This document shows, one piece after another, positions 12,801 to 23,299 of a DNA stretch of 64,000 nt (position 1 is its first letter; each line of letters begins with the position of its first letter). A model generated the notes under the pieces. The model had not been told where the DNA came from and ran no database searches. It saw nothing but the letters and a program-made list of their open reading frames with translations. This DNA is from Micractinium sp. NFX-FRZ (lineage: Eukaryota > Chlorophyta > Trebouxiophyceae > Chlorellales > Chlorellaceae), in assembly GCA_029339195.1 (NCBI GenBank), contig JAPTJF010000111.1:1-64000 (forward strand). The letters run 5' to 3'. Position numbers and translations under genes: made by a program.

Positions 12801-14032
12801 CGGCCCCAAGCCCACCCTCCAGACCACCATGCCTTGCCAGCCTGCACCCCGATGGCCCCTCTCCTGCTGTCCCCCTGCTCCTTCCGTCCCACCCAGCGCT
12901 CACGCCATGGGAGCACTTACCGGATGAGCTGGTTGTTCCACACGCGGGGGCCATCCTGGGTGCCGGGCGTCTGTGCACGGAAGACTGCGATGTTGGCGGT
13001 GGTGACGCAGCTGAGGGTGGCGCGCTCCAGCACCTCCAGGCAGCACTCAAACATCTCTGCAGGCGTGTTTGCTGCTCTCCCGTCCACAAGCTTGAGCTCC
13101 TCCCAGAACTTGCGGTTGCTGCACTTGGGCGCGTTCCTGCAAAAGGGGGTGGCACCGTGCGGGCACCGCGGCAGCAACAAGCTTCAGTGGCCAAGAGCGG
13201 GGGGCAGGGGCAGCTCTCATGCAGCAGAGGGCAGAGGCTGCAAGACACTGCAAACTTAGCCGCTGACCGCCCAGCTGCAGCGGCAGGGATTGCGCTGCCC
13301 CCGGCAGCAGCCCTCTCTCCAACCCACGCAACCAAGGCAGACAGCTAAACCTTACATCCCCACCTCCAGGCGCAGCGCCCGCCGTGCTCCAGCTCATCAT
13401 AGGTGTGGGTGTAGGTGCCGGTGGCCTCGATCTCCGCCAAGATCTCGGCCACACGCGCCTGGGCAGCAGTGGCAAGGGAGGAGCGGCGCGGTGCAGTGCG
13501 CTGGTGGGGGAAGGAGGTGGCAGGGATGAGGTCGAGCCAGGGGGTGTCCCACCCTGCGCCAAACCATGTCCTTCACCTCTCAACACCACAGTGCTGTGAG
13601 ACGCTGCACGCAGGCGCCTGCCTCTGCCCGCCCCCCGCCATGCATATGCCACGGCAGGCATGCGCAGTACCTCTTTGGCACCCGGCGGGGTGGCCTTGTC
13701 CATGTGGTACAAGTCCTGGTACTCCAGAGCCTCGCGGATGAGCGTCTGCCGCGGGGTCTCGCCCACATAGCCATACTTGCCCAGCGCAGGGTCCGGCCTG
13801 CAAGAGGCGGCATGAGAGGCGGTGTCCTTGCGGCGGCAGCGGCTGCGGGGGGCCCTGTATCGTGTCTGGGACGGGGCCCCGCTCCCGGAAGCGGTGGCCA
13901 AAGAGAGGCACATGGGGATGGCAGGCTGGCAGGCCCTTGTGAGGCCAAATCCCCCTGTGACCGCCTCACTTCCCACCTGCAGCCGTGCTTGCAGATCACG
14001 GGGTGTGCGCCATGGACGTAACCTGCGGCCAT
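2320..14032 (-). CDS. NOS: Nitric oxide synthase fused to ankyrin repeats and a globin (35 exons, about 1,513 aa)
   Basis: Makes NO and citrulline from arginine, O2 and NADPH. Order: haem oxygenase domain, FMN flavodoxin, FAD/NADPH reductase, about five ankyrin repeats, globin. The haem-thiolate motif is WRNAPKC and the arginine pocket is [11 protein letters not shown]. Start ATG at 14032 (context CAAATGGCC). All phases agree except where exon 13 needs the donor after 10012. Exons: 14032-13977, 13797-13671, 13458-13364, 13136-12921, 12615-12447, 12284-12199, 11944-11843, 11594-11574, 11359-11229, 11063-11021, 10874-10833, 10342-10324, 10154-10012, 9921-9641, 9435-9211, 9048-8851, 8705-8641, 8469-8302, 8029-7892, 7738-7523, 7308-7205, 6918-6842, 6578-6418, 6182-5985, 5736-5641, 5467-5403, 5139-4991, 4776-4466, 4186-4046, 3847-3679, 3540-3465, 3241-3098, 2790-2742, 2674-2620, 2525-2320. 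Two introns use GC donors. Cyanobacterial NOS with an N-terminal globin is known; the C-terminal placement here is what I see. Confidence 0.9.
4046..4776 (-). other. Ankyrin-repeat segment of the NOS fusion
   Basis: Two exons (4776-4466 and 4186-4046) encode about five ankyrin repeats. They carry [34 protein letters not shown], a more diverged [10 protein letters not shown] repeat, [19 protein letters not shown] with [11 protein letters not shown], and [15 protein letters not shown]. Both exons join their neighbours in phase (the first by a codon split G/CC, the second in phase 0). Ankyrin repeats mediate protein contacts; the partner is unknown. The second exon ends at a GC donor. Confidence 0.88.
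4991..9921 (-). other. NOS reductase half (FMN, FAD and NADPH domains), exons 14-27
   Basis: The flavodoxin starts at [17 protein letters not shown] and contains [10 protein letters not shown] and [12 protein letters not shown]. The FAD part has [23 protein letters not shown] and a C-S-x-F block ([18 protein letters not shown]). The NADPH part has [45 protein letters not shown] and [15 protein letters not shown]. This is the cytochrome P450 reductase/NOS arrangement. No 40-50 residue autoinhibitory insert is visible in the FMN domain, as in calcium-independent NOS forms. The usual short C-terminal tail is replaced by a linker leading into ankyrin repeats. Confidence 0.9.
9073..9090 (+). repeat. 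18-base poly-G tract in a NOS intron
   Basis: Uninterrupted run of 18 G on the plus strand (C-rich in the transcribed minus-strand RNA) inside the intron between the second and third flavodoxin exons. It is prone to length change and to sequencing error. Confidence 0.9.
10012..14032 (-). other. NOS oxygenase domain, exons 1-13
   Basis: Residues 1 to about 416. The N terminus has [14 protein letters not shown] with a C-x3-C pair. Then come an exon with [18 protein letters not shown], the haem Cys in [23 protein letters not shown], the GWTPP and LLPVLLQ block, [32 protein letters not shown], a 21-base exon, a [19 protein letters not shown] block, [11 protein letters not shown] and NWKWIIT. These match the conserved order of animal and bacterial NOS oxygenase domains, including the Glu that holds arginine and the Trp-x-Trp near the pterin site. 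The pterin-side loop is short. Its end, [19 protein letters not shown], is basic and lies where calmodulin binds in animal NOS; calmodulin binding is only inferred. Confidence 0.88.
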
Positions 14033-15282
14033 TTGGCGGTGCGGCTGGATGGGTGGGCGGCTGGCGGGGCGGCTGGCGGGGCGCAGGTGTCTACTGGGAT
14101 GAGTTTCGGCCAACACCCAGGGCCGCGCTCTGCTTCTCAAATGATCATCAGCTACCCCTCCCACAATTTAAACCACGCACCAGGGAAGGGGCCTGCGCCC
14201 ACGGAGCCATGGCCGAATGGGCAGCGAGATACACGCACAGTGGTGCCCAGATGCGTCTCCTCCACCAGGCCTGGCCCCAGATCGGCCACGTGGGAGCACC
14301 TATCGGCCGGCTGGCCTTCTGCGCCCGGTGAAGGGTCATGAGAGTGCGGGCAAGGACTGCTGGCGACCTTGCGGCTGGCCGCCTTCGACACCTTGGCGCC
14401 CATATGGAGCGACGATGCCTCGGGGAAGACAGCGGCCGCTGTAAGGCCGCACAACCGGCACACCGCTCTGCCGGAGCGGAACACACTGTCCTGACCGGTC
14501 GCGTCATGTTAACCACGCTGCCAGGCGAGATCAAAGCCCTCCACCTTGGCAAATCTGGACGTTTGTGGCCGATCGCAGCGCCATAGCGGCGACTCCTTGA
14601 CCTCAGAGGCCAGGGCGGCATCCTCACCGCCACACCCAACACTTTGCGGGTGCCGCCGCCAGGCCTGCTGCCGGGCCACACAGAGAGGCACCCAGCCCCC
14701 ATCAAACCTTGGCTGCCAATCGATCAAACATGGTCGGGTGTTCGGGGTGTCGTTGCCGGGCTTCACACAGGCACCAACCTTGTGGGGGTGGTCCACCCGG
14801 GTTGGCGGGGTTCGTGCGCTTGGGAGGGCCGGCGTTGACATGCAACCTTCCCATAAGAGCATAGCCGTGTGGTCCACCTTACTCCGTGTTTCAGCATTAG
14901 TGCTTGTTCTATAACGCGTCTGGACTACACGCGCATCCTTCCTCCCGCTGCCCGCCTGCTGCCTCACCCCGCATGCCGCCCGCCTGCCGGCGTGAGCAGA
15001 CAAAGTCCCCTACGAATTGTAACTCAAGTGGCGGGCAGGTAACAGCTTGCTGAACATTTCCCACATACATGCAATGTCCTTGACAATATGTCCATGGCCG
15101 GCCAGCACATGCGCGCGTTGCAGGATGCGGGCGGCGGCGCCTCTTTTTGGCCAGCACGCTCAGCAGGTCCGGTGTGCAGCAGTTGGCACCCGATGGCATT
15201 TCATTCCGGTGCGATCATCTTAAGCTAACTGAAAACTTTGTAAGGGGATGCCGCTGGCACCTTCACCTGCGCCACCCTGAAC
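14033..15282. other. Divergent intergenic region between NOS and RST1/FOCAD genes
   Basis: It holds the promoters of two divergently transcribed genes. I see no gene here: the open frames on both strands (for example 14509-15003 minus) match nothing I recognise and lack convincing splice partners. An AT-rich TTTAAA at about 14166-14171 could serve the NOS gene, and a TATAAC at about 14911 lies far upstream of the plus-strand gene; neither is convincing. The region just upstream of 15283 probably contains the plus-strand 5' untranslated sequence. Confidence 0.5.
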
Positions 15283-18200
15283 ATGTCCCAGCTCCAGCAG
15301 CATTTGGAGCGCCTGCGGGTCCCGCATTGCGCCCTGCAGCATGCTGCAGTGGCCGGTGTGTTCGATGCGCTCTCGAGAGCGCCAGGCACCACTGCCGCTA
15401 GTCGGGACGCAGCGATCGCAACGTGCCTGGGGTGCGAGCACCTGGTGAGGCAGCGGAGATCGAATGTGAATGAGATGGGCGAGACTGATTGGGGGCGCCT
15501 GCTTGGAGCGGCCTTCTGCCTTGCCGCCTGCCTGCCGCTGCAGACCCGCCTGTGCCAACTGGCTCTCCCCTTCACCCCTTCACCCTCATGCAGCCGGCGG
15601 TGGAGGCTGCAGTGCAGGGTCTGCTCAGTATGGACGCCATGCTTCTGGGCACCCCACCGCAGGACCTGCTGCTCACTGCACTGGCGGTGGCACGGCCTGC
15701 CACGGCGCCGCCGTTGGTTGATGGCCTCCTGCACGTGTTCCAGGATGCCAGCAGAGGCAGCCGCAGCAGCAGCACCCCGCCGACCGCAGCCTGGCGCAGC
15801 CACCCCCTCAGCAAGGCGCTGCTGGCCAACACTGCGGCCGCGCAGCCGCTGCTGCTGGGCGTCACGCGCATGCTCACGCGGGCAGCCAGCGGTGGTGACG
15901 GTGCTGCGCTCGACTCACTGCTGGCGGCGCTGCGCCCCTTCATCAGCCTGGTGCTGCTGGACCCTGAACTGCAGCAACAGCAGGCACAGCTGGCGCCGCA
16001 GATGCATGCCGCGCTGGCACGCGTGGCCTGCTGCTGCGACAGCCCCTCCACCCAGCTGGCGCTGCTGGCGCTGCTGGCGTCGCGGCTGCCGGCGCTGCGC
16101 CTGCAGGGTGCTGGCTGCCAGGCGGTGGTCAGCGCGGCAGTGAGCAACGTGATGGATGTGCTGGAGAGCTGCACCGACGAGCCAGGTGGGTGGGGAGCAG
16201 CCGGCCCTGCCCTCCCCCCTCCCGCCTCGCCGCCCCTTCCTGTGCCCGGGCGCTTGCCCACCGTCAGTGCGCTTGCCCGCCGTCAGCCTGCGCTCCATTT
16301 GCTTCTCCATCTTCCCACCTCTCTTCATGTCACCTGCACCTCCTTGCAGATGCCGCCACCGTGTCGGCCCTCTGTTGCAGCATCATCTGCCTGTGCCACG
16401 AGGCGGCGCACGAGCAGGCAGCGTCCCTGCTGCAGCAGCTGCTAGCAGCCCTCTCTCACCTGGCGGCGTACTGGCCGCACCTGCTGGCGCCACACGCTGC
16501 CGACCTGGGGCTGCTGCTGGTCCAGCCGCAGCAGCTGGGTGCCGCGCAGGCGCAGGCGGCGCTGGCGCTCCTGGTGCAAGTGCTGCAGCACACGGCCAGT
16601 GTCGACAGCTCAGCATCAGGAGACGGCGCTGGGCAGCAGGCAGAGCTGGCCGCCCTGCTCCTGCTGCCGCTGCTCCAGCACGTCGCCTTCAGCGCCAGCA
16701 AGGATGTGAAGCAGTGGGCGACGCACACGCTGGCCCTGCTGCAGCAGGTTGGCGGCAGCGGCAGCAGCAGCAGCAACAACACGAGCAGCGCCCAAGGCAG
16801 CAGCAGCAGCAGCAGCAGCAGTGGCAGAGGCAGGCTGCATGGAGCAGCCGCAGCGGTGCAGTCCGCCCAGCGGCTGTTACACGAGCTGTGGCAGCGCCCG
16901 CTGGAGGCCCGACACTGGCTGGCCTCACTGCAGCTCACGCTGGCCAGCTCGGCGGCAGGCAGCAGGGCTGCCCGTGACCAGATGCACCTGGACAGTGGCG
17001 CCCTGATGGTGCTGTGTGCCCTTCTGCAGCACCCCTCGGCAGCTGTGCAGCAGGCGGCGTTGCGCTCGGCTGTGGCAGCGGTGGAGGCCACCCCCCTGCT
17101 GGGCCTGACGCTGCTGCCGATGCTGGTGCAGCAGCTGCAGCGCCAGGTGGAGCTCTTCTTGTCTGGTGAGTGCGGGCTGACGGCTGCAGCTGCTGGTGCC
17201 GGCTTAGCTGAGGTTGGTTTCCCCTGGGGTAGGTTTGTGCCTGCATTGCTGCGCCCTGAAACCCGCCGTGTTCCCGCCCTTCGCCGCCCGCCTCCAGGCA
17301 AGCACAAGCGGCCTTCCCGGCTGCTTCTGAACCTGCTCCAGGCTCTGCCTGCCGCTGGCCGCCACCCCGCCGCACTGCCCTTTGTGGTGCGCACGCTGCA
17401 GCAGCTGCTGTCCCAAGGTGAGCCCGGTAGCACACATGGCAGGACCTTGCAGTTGCCAGAATGCTGGCCACAGCGCTTGGCCCGGCGATGCTGCGCTGCC
17501 ACTATGTGTGCGTCCATGCACCCCACATGCATGCACCCCACATTGCTGACTCTGCTGCCCACGTACCCACAGGTGCCCCCGAGGCACTGCAAGCGGTGGG
17601 CCTGCGCTTGCTGTGCCGCCTCTGGCGGAGCAGCGGTGGGCGCGCGTACCCGCAGCTCCGAGCAGCCGTCATAGGTGCGTGCCGCTGGCCTGCTCTATGC
17701 AGTGTAGCTCGGGCATGCTGCTTTGATTTTGTAACACCGACCCCATCCGCTGCCTGGTGCCTGCCCAGCCTGATGTATCAACGCTCCAAGCTCCCAGCCT
17801 GCCCTCACCCCTTTCCTGACTTCCTATCTGCGCTCCTTGCGATTCACCGCCCGCCTGCCCACCTGCTGACAGGGTTTGCCGCCCCAGGGCAGAAGCCGGG
17901 CGTGGCGCTGCGTGTGGCGCGTGCCAAGTGCCTGCGTGACGTGTGCACCTTTGACCCCGACAAAGCGGTGGAGCTGGTGGGGCTGCTGCAGGTGAGGCTG
18001 GGCAGCTCACGTGCTTGCACACGGCTGGGTTTTGTGGGGTGTGCCCGGCTTTGGTACGCTATACTTATAAGCTGGCTCAGGCACACCCATGCCCAGCAGA
18101 ACCTTAAACCTACTCTGGCCTGCCCACTCACCTGCCCCGCTGCCCGCCTCCTCCTTCACTGCATTTCCAGGAGTGTGTGGGCGACGAGGAGCCAGCGGTG

Positions 18201-21200
18201 CAGGCCATTGGCCTGGACTGCATTGCGCTGCTGTGCGAGGCCGATGTGCTGGAGTTTTATGCTGCCTGGCGGGTGGTGCACCGCCAGCTGCCACGCCTGC
18301 CCGACCACCCGGCAGCTGCGGCAGCCTGGGTGCGCCTGCTTGGCTCTGGCGGGCTGGACGCGGCAGTGCAGCCAGATGCTGCAGCCGCCATCGTGGACGC
18401 CCTGTGGCTGGCAGCCGCCCATGATGCCCCGAAGGTGAGCTGGCTGACTCTGGGCAGTGTAGTGGGGCCACATGGCAGCGCGCGCATTAAAGGATGGCAC
18501 CCCTGCTGTCCCCCCTCCCCTCGAGCACTTGTGGCAGCCGTCTTTTTTGGCGGCGCCATGGCCCACAGACTGTGCCAGCACCCTGTGGCAGTCTCCAACC
18601 TTCTCTCCCACCCTTGGCCTCGCAGGTGCGGTGCCAGGCGTACGCCTCGCTGGCGGCCTTCCAGCCGGAGACGCTGGAGGCCCTCGGTGCGCTGCGCCCG
18701 CTGTGGCACAGCGTGGCCCTCCTGCACAATGAGCTGCGGCAGCGCCAGCAGCCGCCCGCGGCGCCTGGCAGGCTGAGGCTGCAGCGCCACCAGCGGCAGG
18801 CGCTGGCAGAGTGCGAGGCTCTTGTGCAGGCGGCGCTCGCGTATGAGCACGCCACGCGCCGTCGGCAGGCAGCGCTGGGCCCTGCCCCTGGCAGTGCAAC
18901 CCGCGAGCGTGGCAGTACAGCAACTACAGCCAGCAGCGGCGGGCAGGGTGCACCAGCCCTGGCCCACCGCCTGCAGTCCGTGCTGCCCAAGCAGCTGTTG
19001 GGAGGCTCAGCAGCCTCGGTTTCTGAGCTGCTGCAGCGCCTGCCAGAGCTGCCAGCCGCGTCGGCAGCGGTGCTGTACTTCTATGCCCCGCCGCCTCCGC
19101 CGGTCAGCGCCAGCAAGGCGGCCGCAGCCGCAGCAGTCAGGCAGGCAGCTGCCGAGTACCAGGCGGTGTTTGAAGATGTGCTGCGGCAGCAACCGGCGGT
19201 TGCCACAGCTACAGAGGACGCAGGGGCGGCTGCAGAGATGCTTGACGCCTGGGCAGCCTTCATGCGCCGCTGGCTGGCAGCCATGCGGGCAGCAGCCAAG
19301 CAGCAGCAGGCAGACGCGCAGCAGGCTGCAACAGATGCAGCCATGCAGGTATGGCAGGCTGTGCATAAGCAGCTGGAGAGCAGCAGCAGCAGCACGCCGG
19401 CAGCCACAGCAGCTGCAGTATGGGCAGCGGCAGCGCTGTGCTGCACCACACCGCAGCCGCTGTTGCCCCTGGTCACAGCTGTGCACAGCACGCTGCACGG
19501 CATTGCAGCAGGGCAGCAGATGGCAGCGGCAGCTGTGCAGCGGGCATCTGTGGTGGCCCTTGGCGCCCTGGCAGAGGCTGTGCGGGTCACCCAGGGTGCC
19601 TCTGTGGCGCAGGCCCTGCTCCAGCTGCTGCAGCAGCAGCTGTCGGCTCTGCAGGGTGCAGATGCCGCAGCAGCTGCAACTGGCCTGGGCCTGGCATGCA
19701 AAGTTCTGAGCGGCTCCAGCACTGAGCTTCCCGAGGCCACGCAGCAGCTGGTCTGGAGCAGCCTGTCCAGCCTGCTGCAGGCACTGTGCGAGGCGTGGCC
19801 AGCAGGCGGCAGCGGTGTTGCAGCGGCAGCGGCAGCAGATGGGCTGGAGGTGCTGACGATCGGCACAGCCCAGACCGGCGATGGGCTACTGCCGGCTGCA
19901 GCAGCAGCGCTTGCAGCAGCCTTGCCGGCGGCTGCCTCGTCCCTGGCCCTGCCCAGCGTGCTGTGCTCTCTGCATCAGCAGCTGGTAGCTGAGCTCTCGC
20001 AGCAGCCAGCGCTGGGCAGTGCAGCCTCGGCTGCAGCCTTTTGCGCTCTGCTGCAGGCAGCCACAGCAGCAGGCTTTGCCTCTACCGCTCTCAGCAGTGC
20101 TGATGTCGGCTGCAGCGTGCGCCTCCTGCTGAGCCTGACGGTGCCTAGCCAGGCGGCAGATGGCCTGCTGGTCGGCGCCGCAGCCACCGGCGCTGCCTCG
20201 CTTCTAGCCGCCGCACTGCAGCAGGGCTTCAGCCCTGGGTCAGCAGAAGAGGGTGCTGAGGCAGTGCTCACGCAGCTGCTGGCAGTACCAGAGGCAGCGG
20301 CCAGGTTGCCACATGCAGCTGCGGCCAAGCGAGGAGCAGCGGCGGGCATTGCGGTGCTCCTGGCCAGCTCTGCTGTCGACCCGTCATCCTCTCAGCACTT
20401 CAAGGCAGCAGGTGGGCTCCTGTCAACTTGTGGCGCTGCTTTGTTTGGCTGCGCCGCATGCCTGCGCCATGTTAAGACGGCTGACAGTGTGCTAGCCACA
20501 AGCTGTAGGTGTCATGCTACCTCGCCTCCTCCCCACATGTGACCTGCAGTGAGCAAGCTGGAGGGCCTTGCTCTGACAGACACTGACCCCAGGGTCAGGA
20601 GGGCTTGCACCCTGCCCCTCGCCTCACTTTGCCACGCCGTGAAGCGCAGCGGCGGGCTCGGCGGCGGAGCCAGCGGCACTAGCGACAGCCGCGGCGGCAG
20701 CGCCAGCAGCAACCGGGGCCTGCAGCAGCTGCCGGCTGACGGCGCGCTGCGCCCGCTGCTGGAATCGCTTCTTGAGGGGCGATGGGTGCTGCCAGGTGGG
20801 TCTGCTTGCATCTGCTGTGAATGAGGGGAGTGGACGGGCAGATGCTGCCTGCCGCCAGCGTGTGTTGGGCCTGCTCGATGTACGTGTTGGGAGTGACTTG
20901 CCCCGTCTCATGACGCCCGGCCCCTGCTTGCCTGCCTGCCTGCCTGCTCTGCAGACGTGGACAGCAGTGAGGGCCCGCAGCAGGTTCTAGCGGCCGGGGA
21001 TGCTGCGGCCATCCTGCGGTGTGCGGCCGCCGCACCGCGCCTGCCAGCCATGGGCTTTGGCCTGCTGTGCACCCGCCTGCAGCGCACGTTCAGTGGCAGC
21101 ACAGACACCACAGAGATGGAGCAGGCACTGGCTTCCTTTGCGGCAGCGCACGGCAGCCAGCAGCAGTACCAGCTGGATCCATTTGCAGCTGAGCTGTGCA

Positions 21201-22453
21201 GCGGCCGCTCCCTCGCGGCAGCGGCACCAGCCTCCCAGCTGCACCTGCTGCGCCTCCTGCCGCAGCTGCTGGCAGCCATGCCAGAGGCAGAGGCGGCACG
21301 CCTGCTGCCGGCACTGCTGCAGCACATCACCTGCCACACCACAGCAGAGCAGGGCTCCAAGCACCAGCGGCTGCTGCTGCTGACGCTGCTGCGGTCCCTG
21401 GCGCAGCTGCTGGACAGCGGCAGCAGCATCGGCACCAGCTTGCAGGCAGCGGCAGCAGCGGCAGTGGACAGCCTGCTGCTGTCAGGTGCGATGCCGCCAC
21501 CAGGCGTGTACCCAGTGCTGCTGGCAGCAGGCGCCAACAGCGCCGCAGCCTCCAGTGCAGGCAGCGAGCCACCCCAGGCAGCACAGCAGGCAGAGTCGCT
21601 GGCGCAGCGCTGCTGGGGGGCGGCACTGCAGTGCCTGCACCTGCTGCCGACGCAGCGGCGTGACGCTCTGCTGCAGCATGCCTCCCTGCCCCCAGCACAC
21701 TCGGCGTTTGCGGCAGCCTCGCTGGTGGCAGCGGGACGGCTGGATCCACGCTCCCTGCAGCAGCCCCGAAATGTGGTGTTGCAGGGAGGCAGCTCCCTGC
21801 CTGCAGCACAGCAGGGCGCTGTGGCCCTGTTTGTCGGCAGGGCGGTTGCCACTCTGCCACCTGCTCAACAGCAGCAGCCACTGCTGGAGGTGCTTGATGC
21901 TATCAAGGTGAGGCAAGGGCCGGCCCCCGCCCCTTCCTGCCCCCTTCCTGCTTCAGGGCACTCTCATTGGCACGGTTAGTTGTGCTGAGCACCAAGGAAC
22001 AGCCGTGAGTTGGTTTTTGGACAGCTGCCTGACGTATCCGCCTACCCTCCTCTCCCTGCCTCACCGCACACGCTGTCTTCTGCCTGCCCGCAGGCCTGTG
22101 CCAACCCCCTGGGCGCTGTCCAGCTGGCGGCCTGCATCTGTGCCAGCTCAGCAGCGGCAGCCGCCAGTGAGGCCGGCCAGCTGGCATCCGACCACGCTGT
22201 GCTGCCTGGTGGAGCAGCAGCGGTCCAGGAGCTGCCCCTGAGCTTGCCGCGCCTGCTTGCCGCTCCAGCGTGGCAGCGCAGCAACGCGAGCACGGCACTG
22301 CTGCTCCATCGGCTGGCAGCGGCGCTGCAGCACCTGGCAGCCACGCAGGCAGCGGACGCAGTTCAATGGCAAGAGTTGTTGTGCCGGTGCCTGCTGTCCG
22401 TGCGGCACGCTATTCCCGCTGACTGCTGGCCGCTGCTGGCCGCCTTGTTGTGA
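15283..22453 (+). CDS. RST1: Focadhesin/RST1-like protein (11 exons, 1,839 aa)
   Basis: A giant helical-repeat protein. The plant homologue RST1 (about 1,840 residues) links the cytoplasmic exosome to the SKI complex; human focadhesin (about 1,800) stabilises SKI. Evidence: the N terminus MSQLQQHLERLRVPHCALQH resembles the RST1 start (ERIRVPQPSLQ). Later blocks match the family: SGKHKRPSRLLLNLLQALP, LQAVGLRLLCRLW, and VARAKCLRDVCTFDPDKA followed by ECVGDEEPAVQAIGLDCIAL. Total length also matches. Exons: 15283-15444, 15594-16185, 16350-17165, 17298-17417, 17573-17674, 17873-17991, 18171-18434, 18626-20411, 20550-20795, 20955-21907, 22094-22453, all in phase. The middle (exon 8, 595 codons) is Ala/Gln/Leu-rich with CAG/CTG-biased codons, including a Ser run near 16795. 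It could be another HEAT-repeat protein, but order and length argue for this family. Confidence 0.8.
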
Positions 22454-23299
22454 TGCCTTTGGTACAGTGTTGAGCAAGAATGTGTGCACCATGATGCAGA
22501 ACAGTGTGACCACATCTTGTTGGAAAGGCTTGCCGTTTTCAACACATCACAAACGGCTTATGGGCCCCGTGATTTGGCTTCCGGGCTAAGCCTGCCCGGC
22601 ACCCGTCCAGCGTCGAGCCAGGTGGTGCACCTGACTGCGGGGCACCAGATACTCCTTGTAGCCATTGAGCGGTGTGCCGGGGCTGGCAGGTTAAACCGCT
22701 CGCCATCTAACAAGTCGCTGTGAGCTGTAGGTCCCTGCTGGCAGCCAATGAGGTTGTCAACAAGCCTCCATGAAGCAAGCACTGGCCGTAGCTGCCGCTG
22801 TGGCAGGAGGTGACATGGCAAGGTGGGGTGTTTGTGACATGGCCCCCGCTGTTTGGGCCTCCAGGACACGACATTGTGACATCCGGTCGCATTCTGCGCC
22901 GTCTCCGGTGCACAGAGCAGACTCTGTCCTCCCGGTCGCGAGTGTGACCCAACCCGCGAGTGCTCGTACTTGCCAGCCGGCGCCGCGCCCAGAGTAACCA
23001 CCCGCAGGCGTGTAGCACTGTAGGAGGCCCTGGATTCTTTGTAGGCGAAGCCCTGCATAGCTGGGCCCGCGGAGGTGGGAGCACGTTGCAGCGCACACCG
23101 TCTTGCCCGGCTGCCCTGCAGTGAGAAGCGATGCATATGCCTGAGAGGGCCGGTCGCAGCCGTCGCAGGGTTTCGCGCAACGGCGCCTTTGCTGCCGCCG
23201 CCGCCGCTGCCACCGCAGTGCCGCCGCTCAGTTCACCGCTGCTGGCCGCCCAGCGGCAACCACGCCTGCACCACCACCTCCCCTGCAGGAGCACTTGCA
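22454..23299. other. Intergenic, no gene recognised
   Basis: It lies between the stop codon of the RST1-like gene and the start of the papain-ShKT gene, so it contains the 3' end of one and the promoter of the other. No TGTAA polyadenylation motif is found near the stop, and there is no clear TATA box. Open frames on both strands show no recognisable domain. Confidence 0.5.

Noticed and set aside
14509..15003. A 164-codon minus-strand frame in the NOS-RST1 intergenic region
   Set aside because: No recognisable motif, no supporting splice or promoter signals, and the RST1-like N terminus at 15283 matches its family without extra upstream exons.
16456..17592. Long open frames antisense to the RST1-like exons (also 20908-21852 and 19081-19866, minus strand)
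   Set aside because: They mirror CAG/CTG-rich codons of the sense gene, give Cys/Ser/Ala-rich nonsense, and overlap phase-consistent exons.
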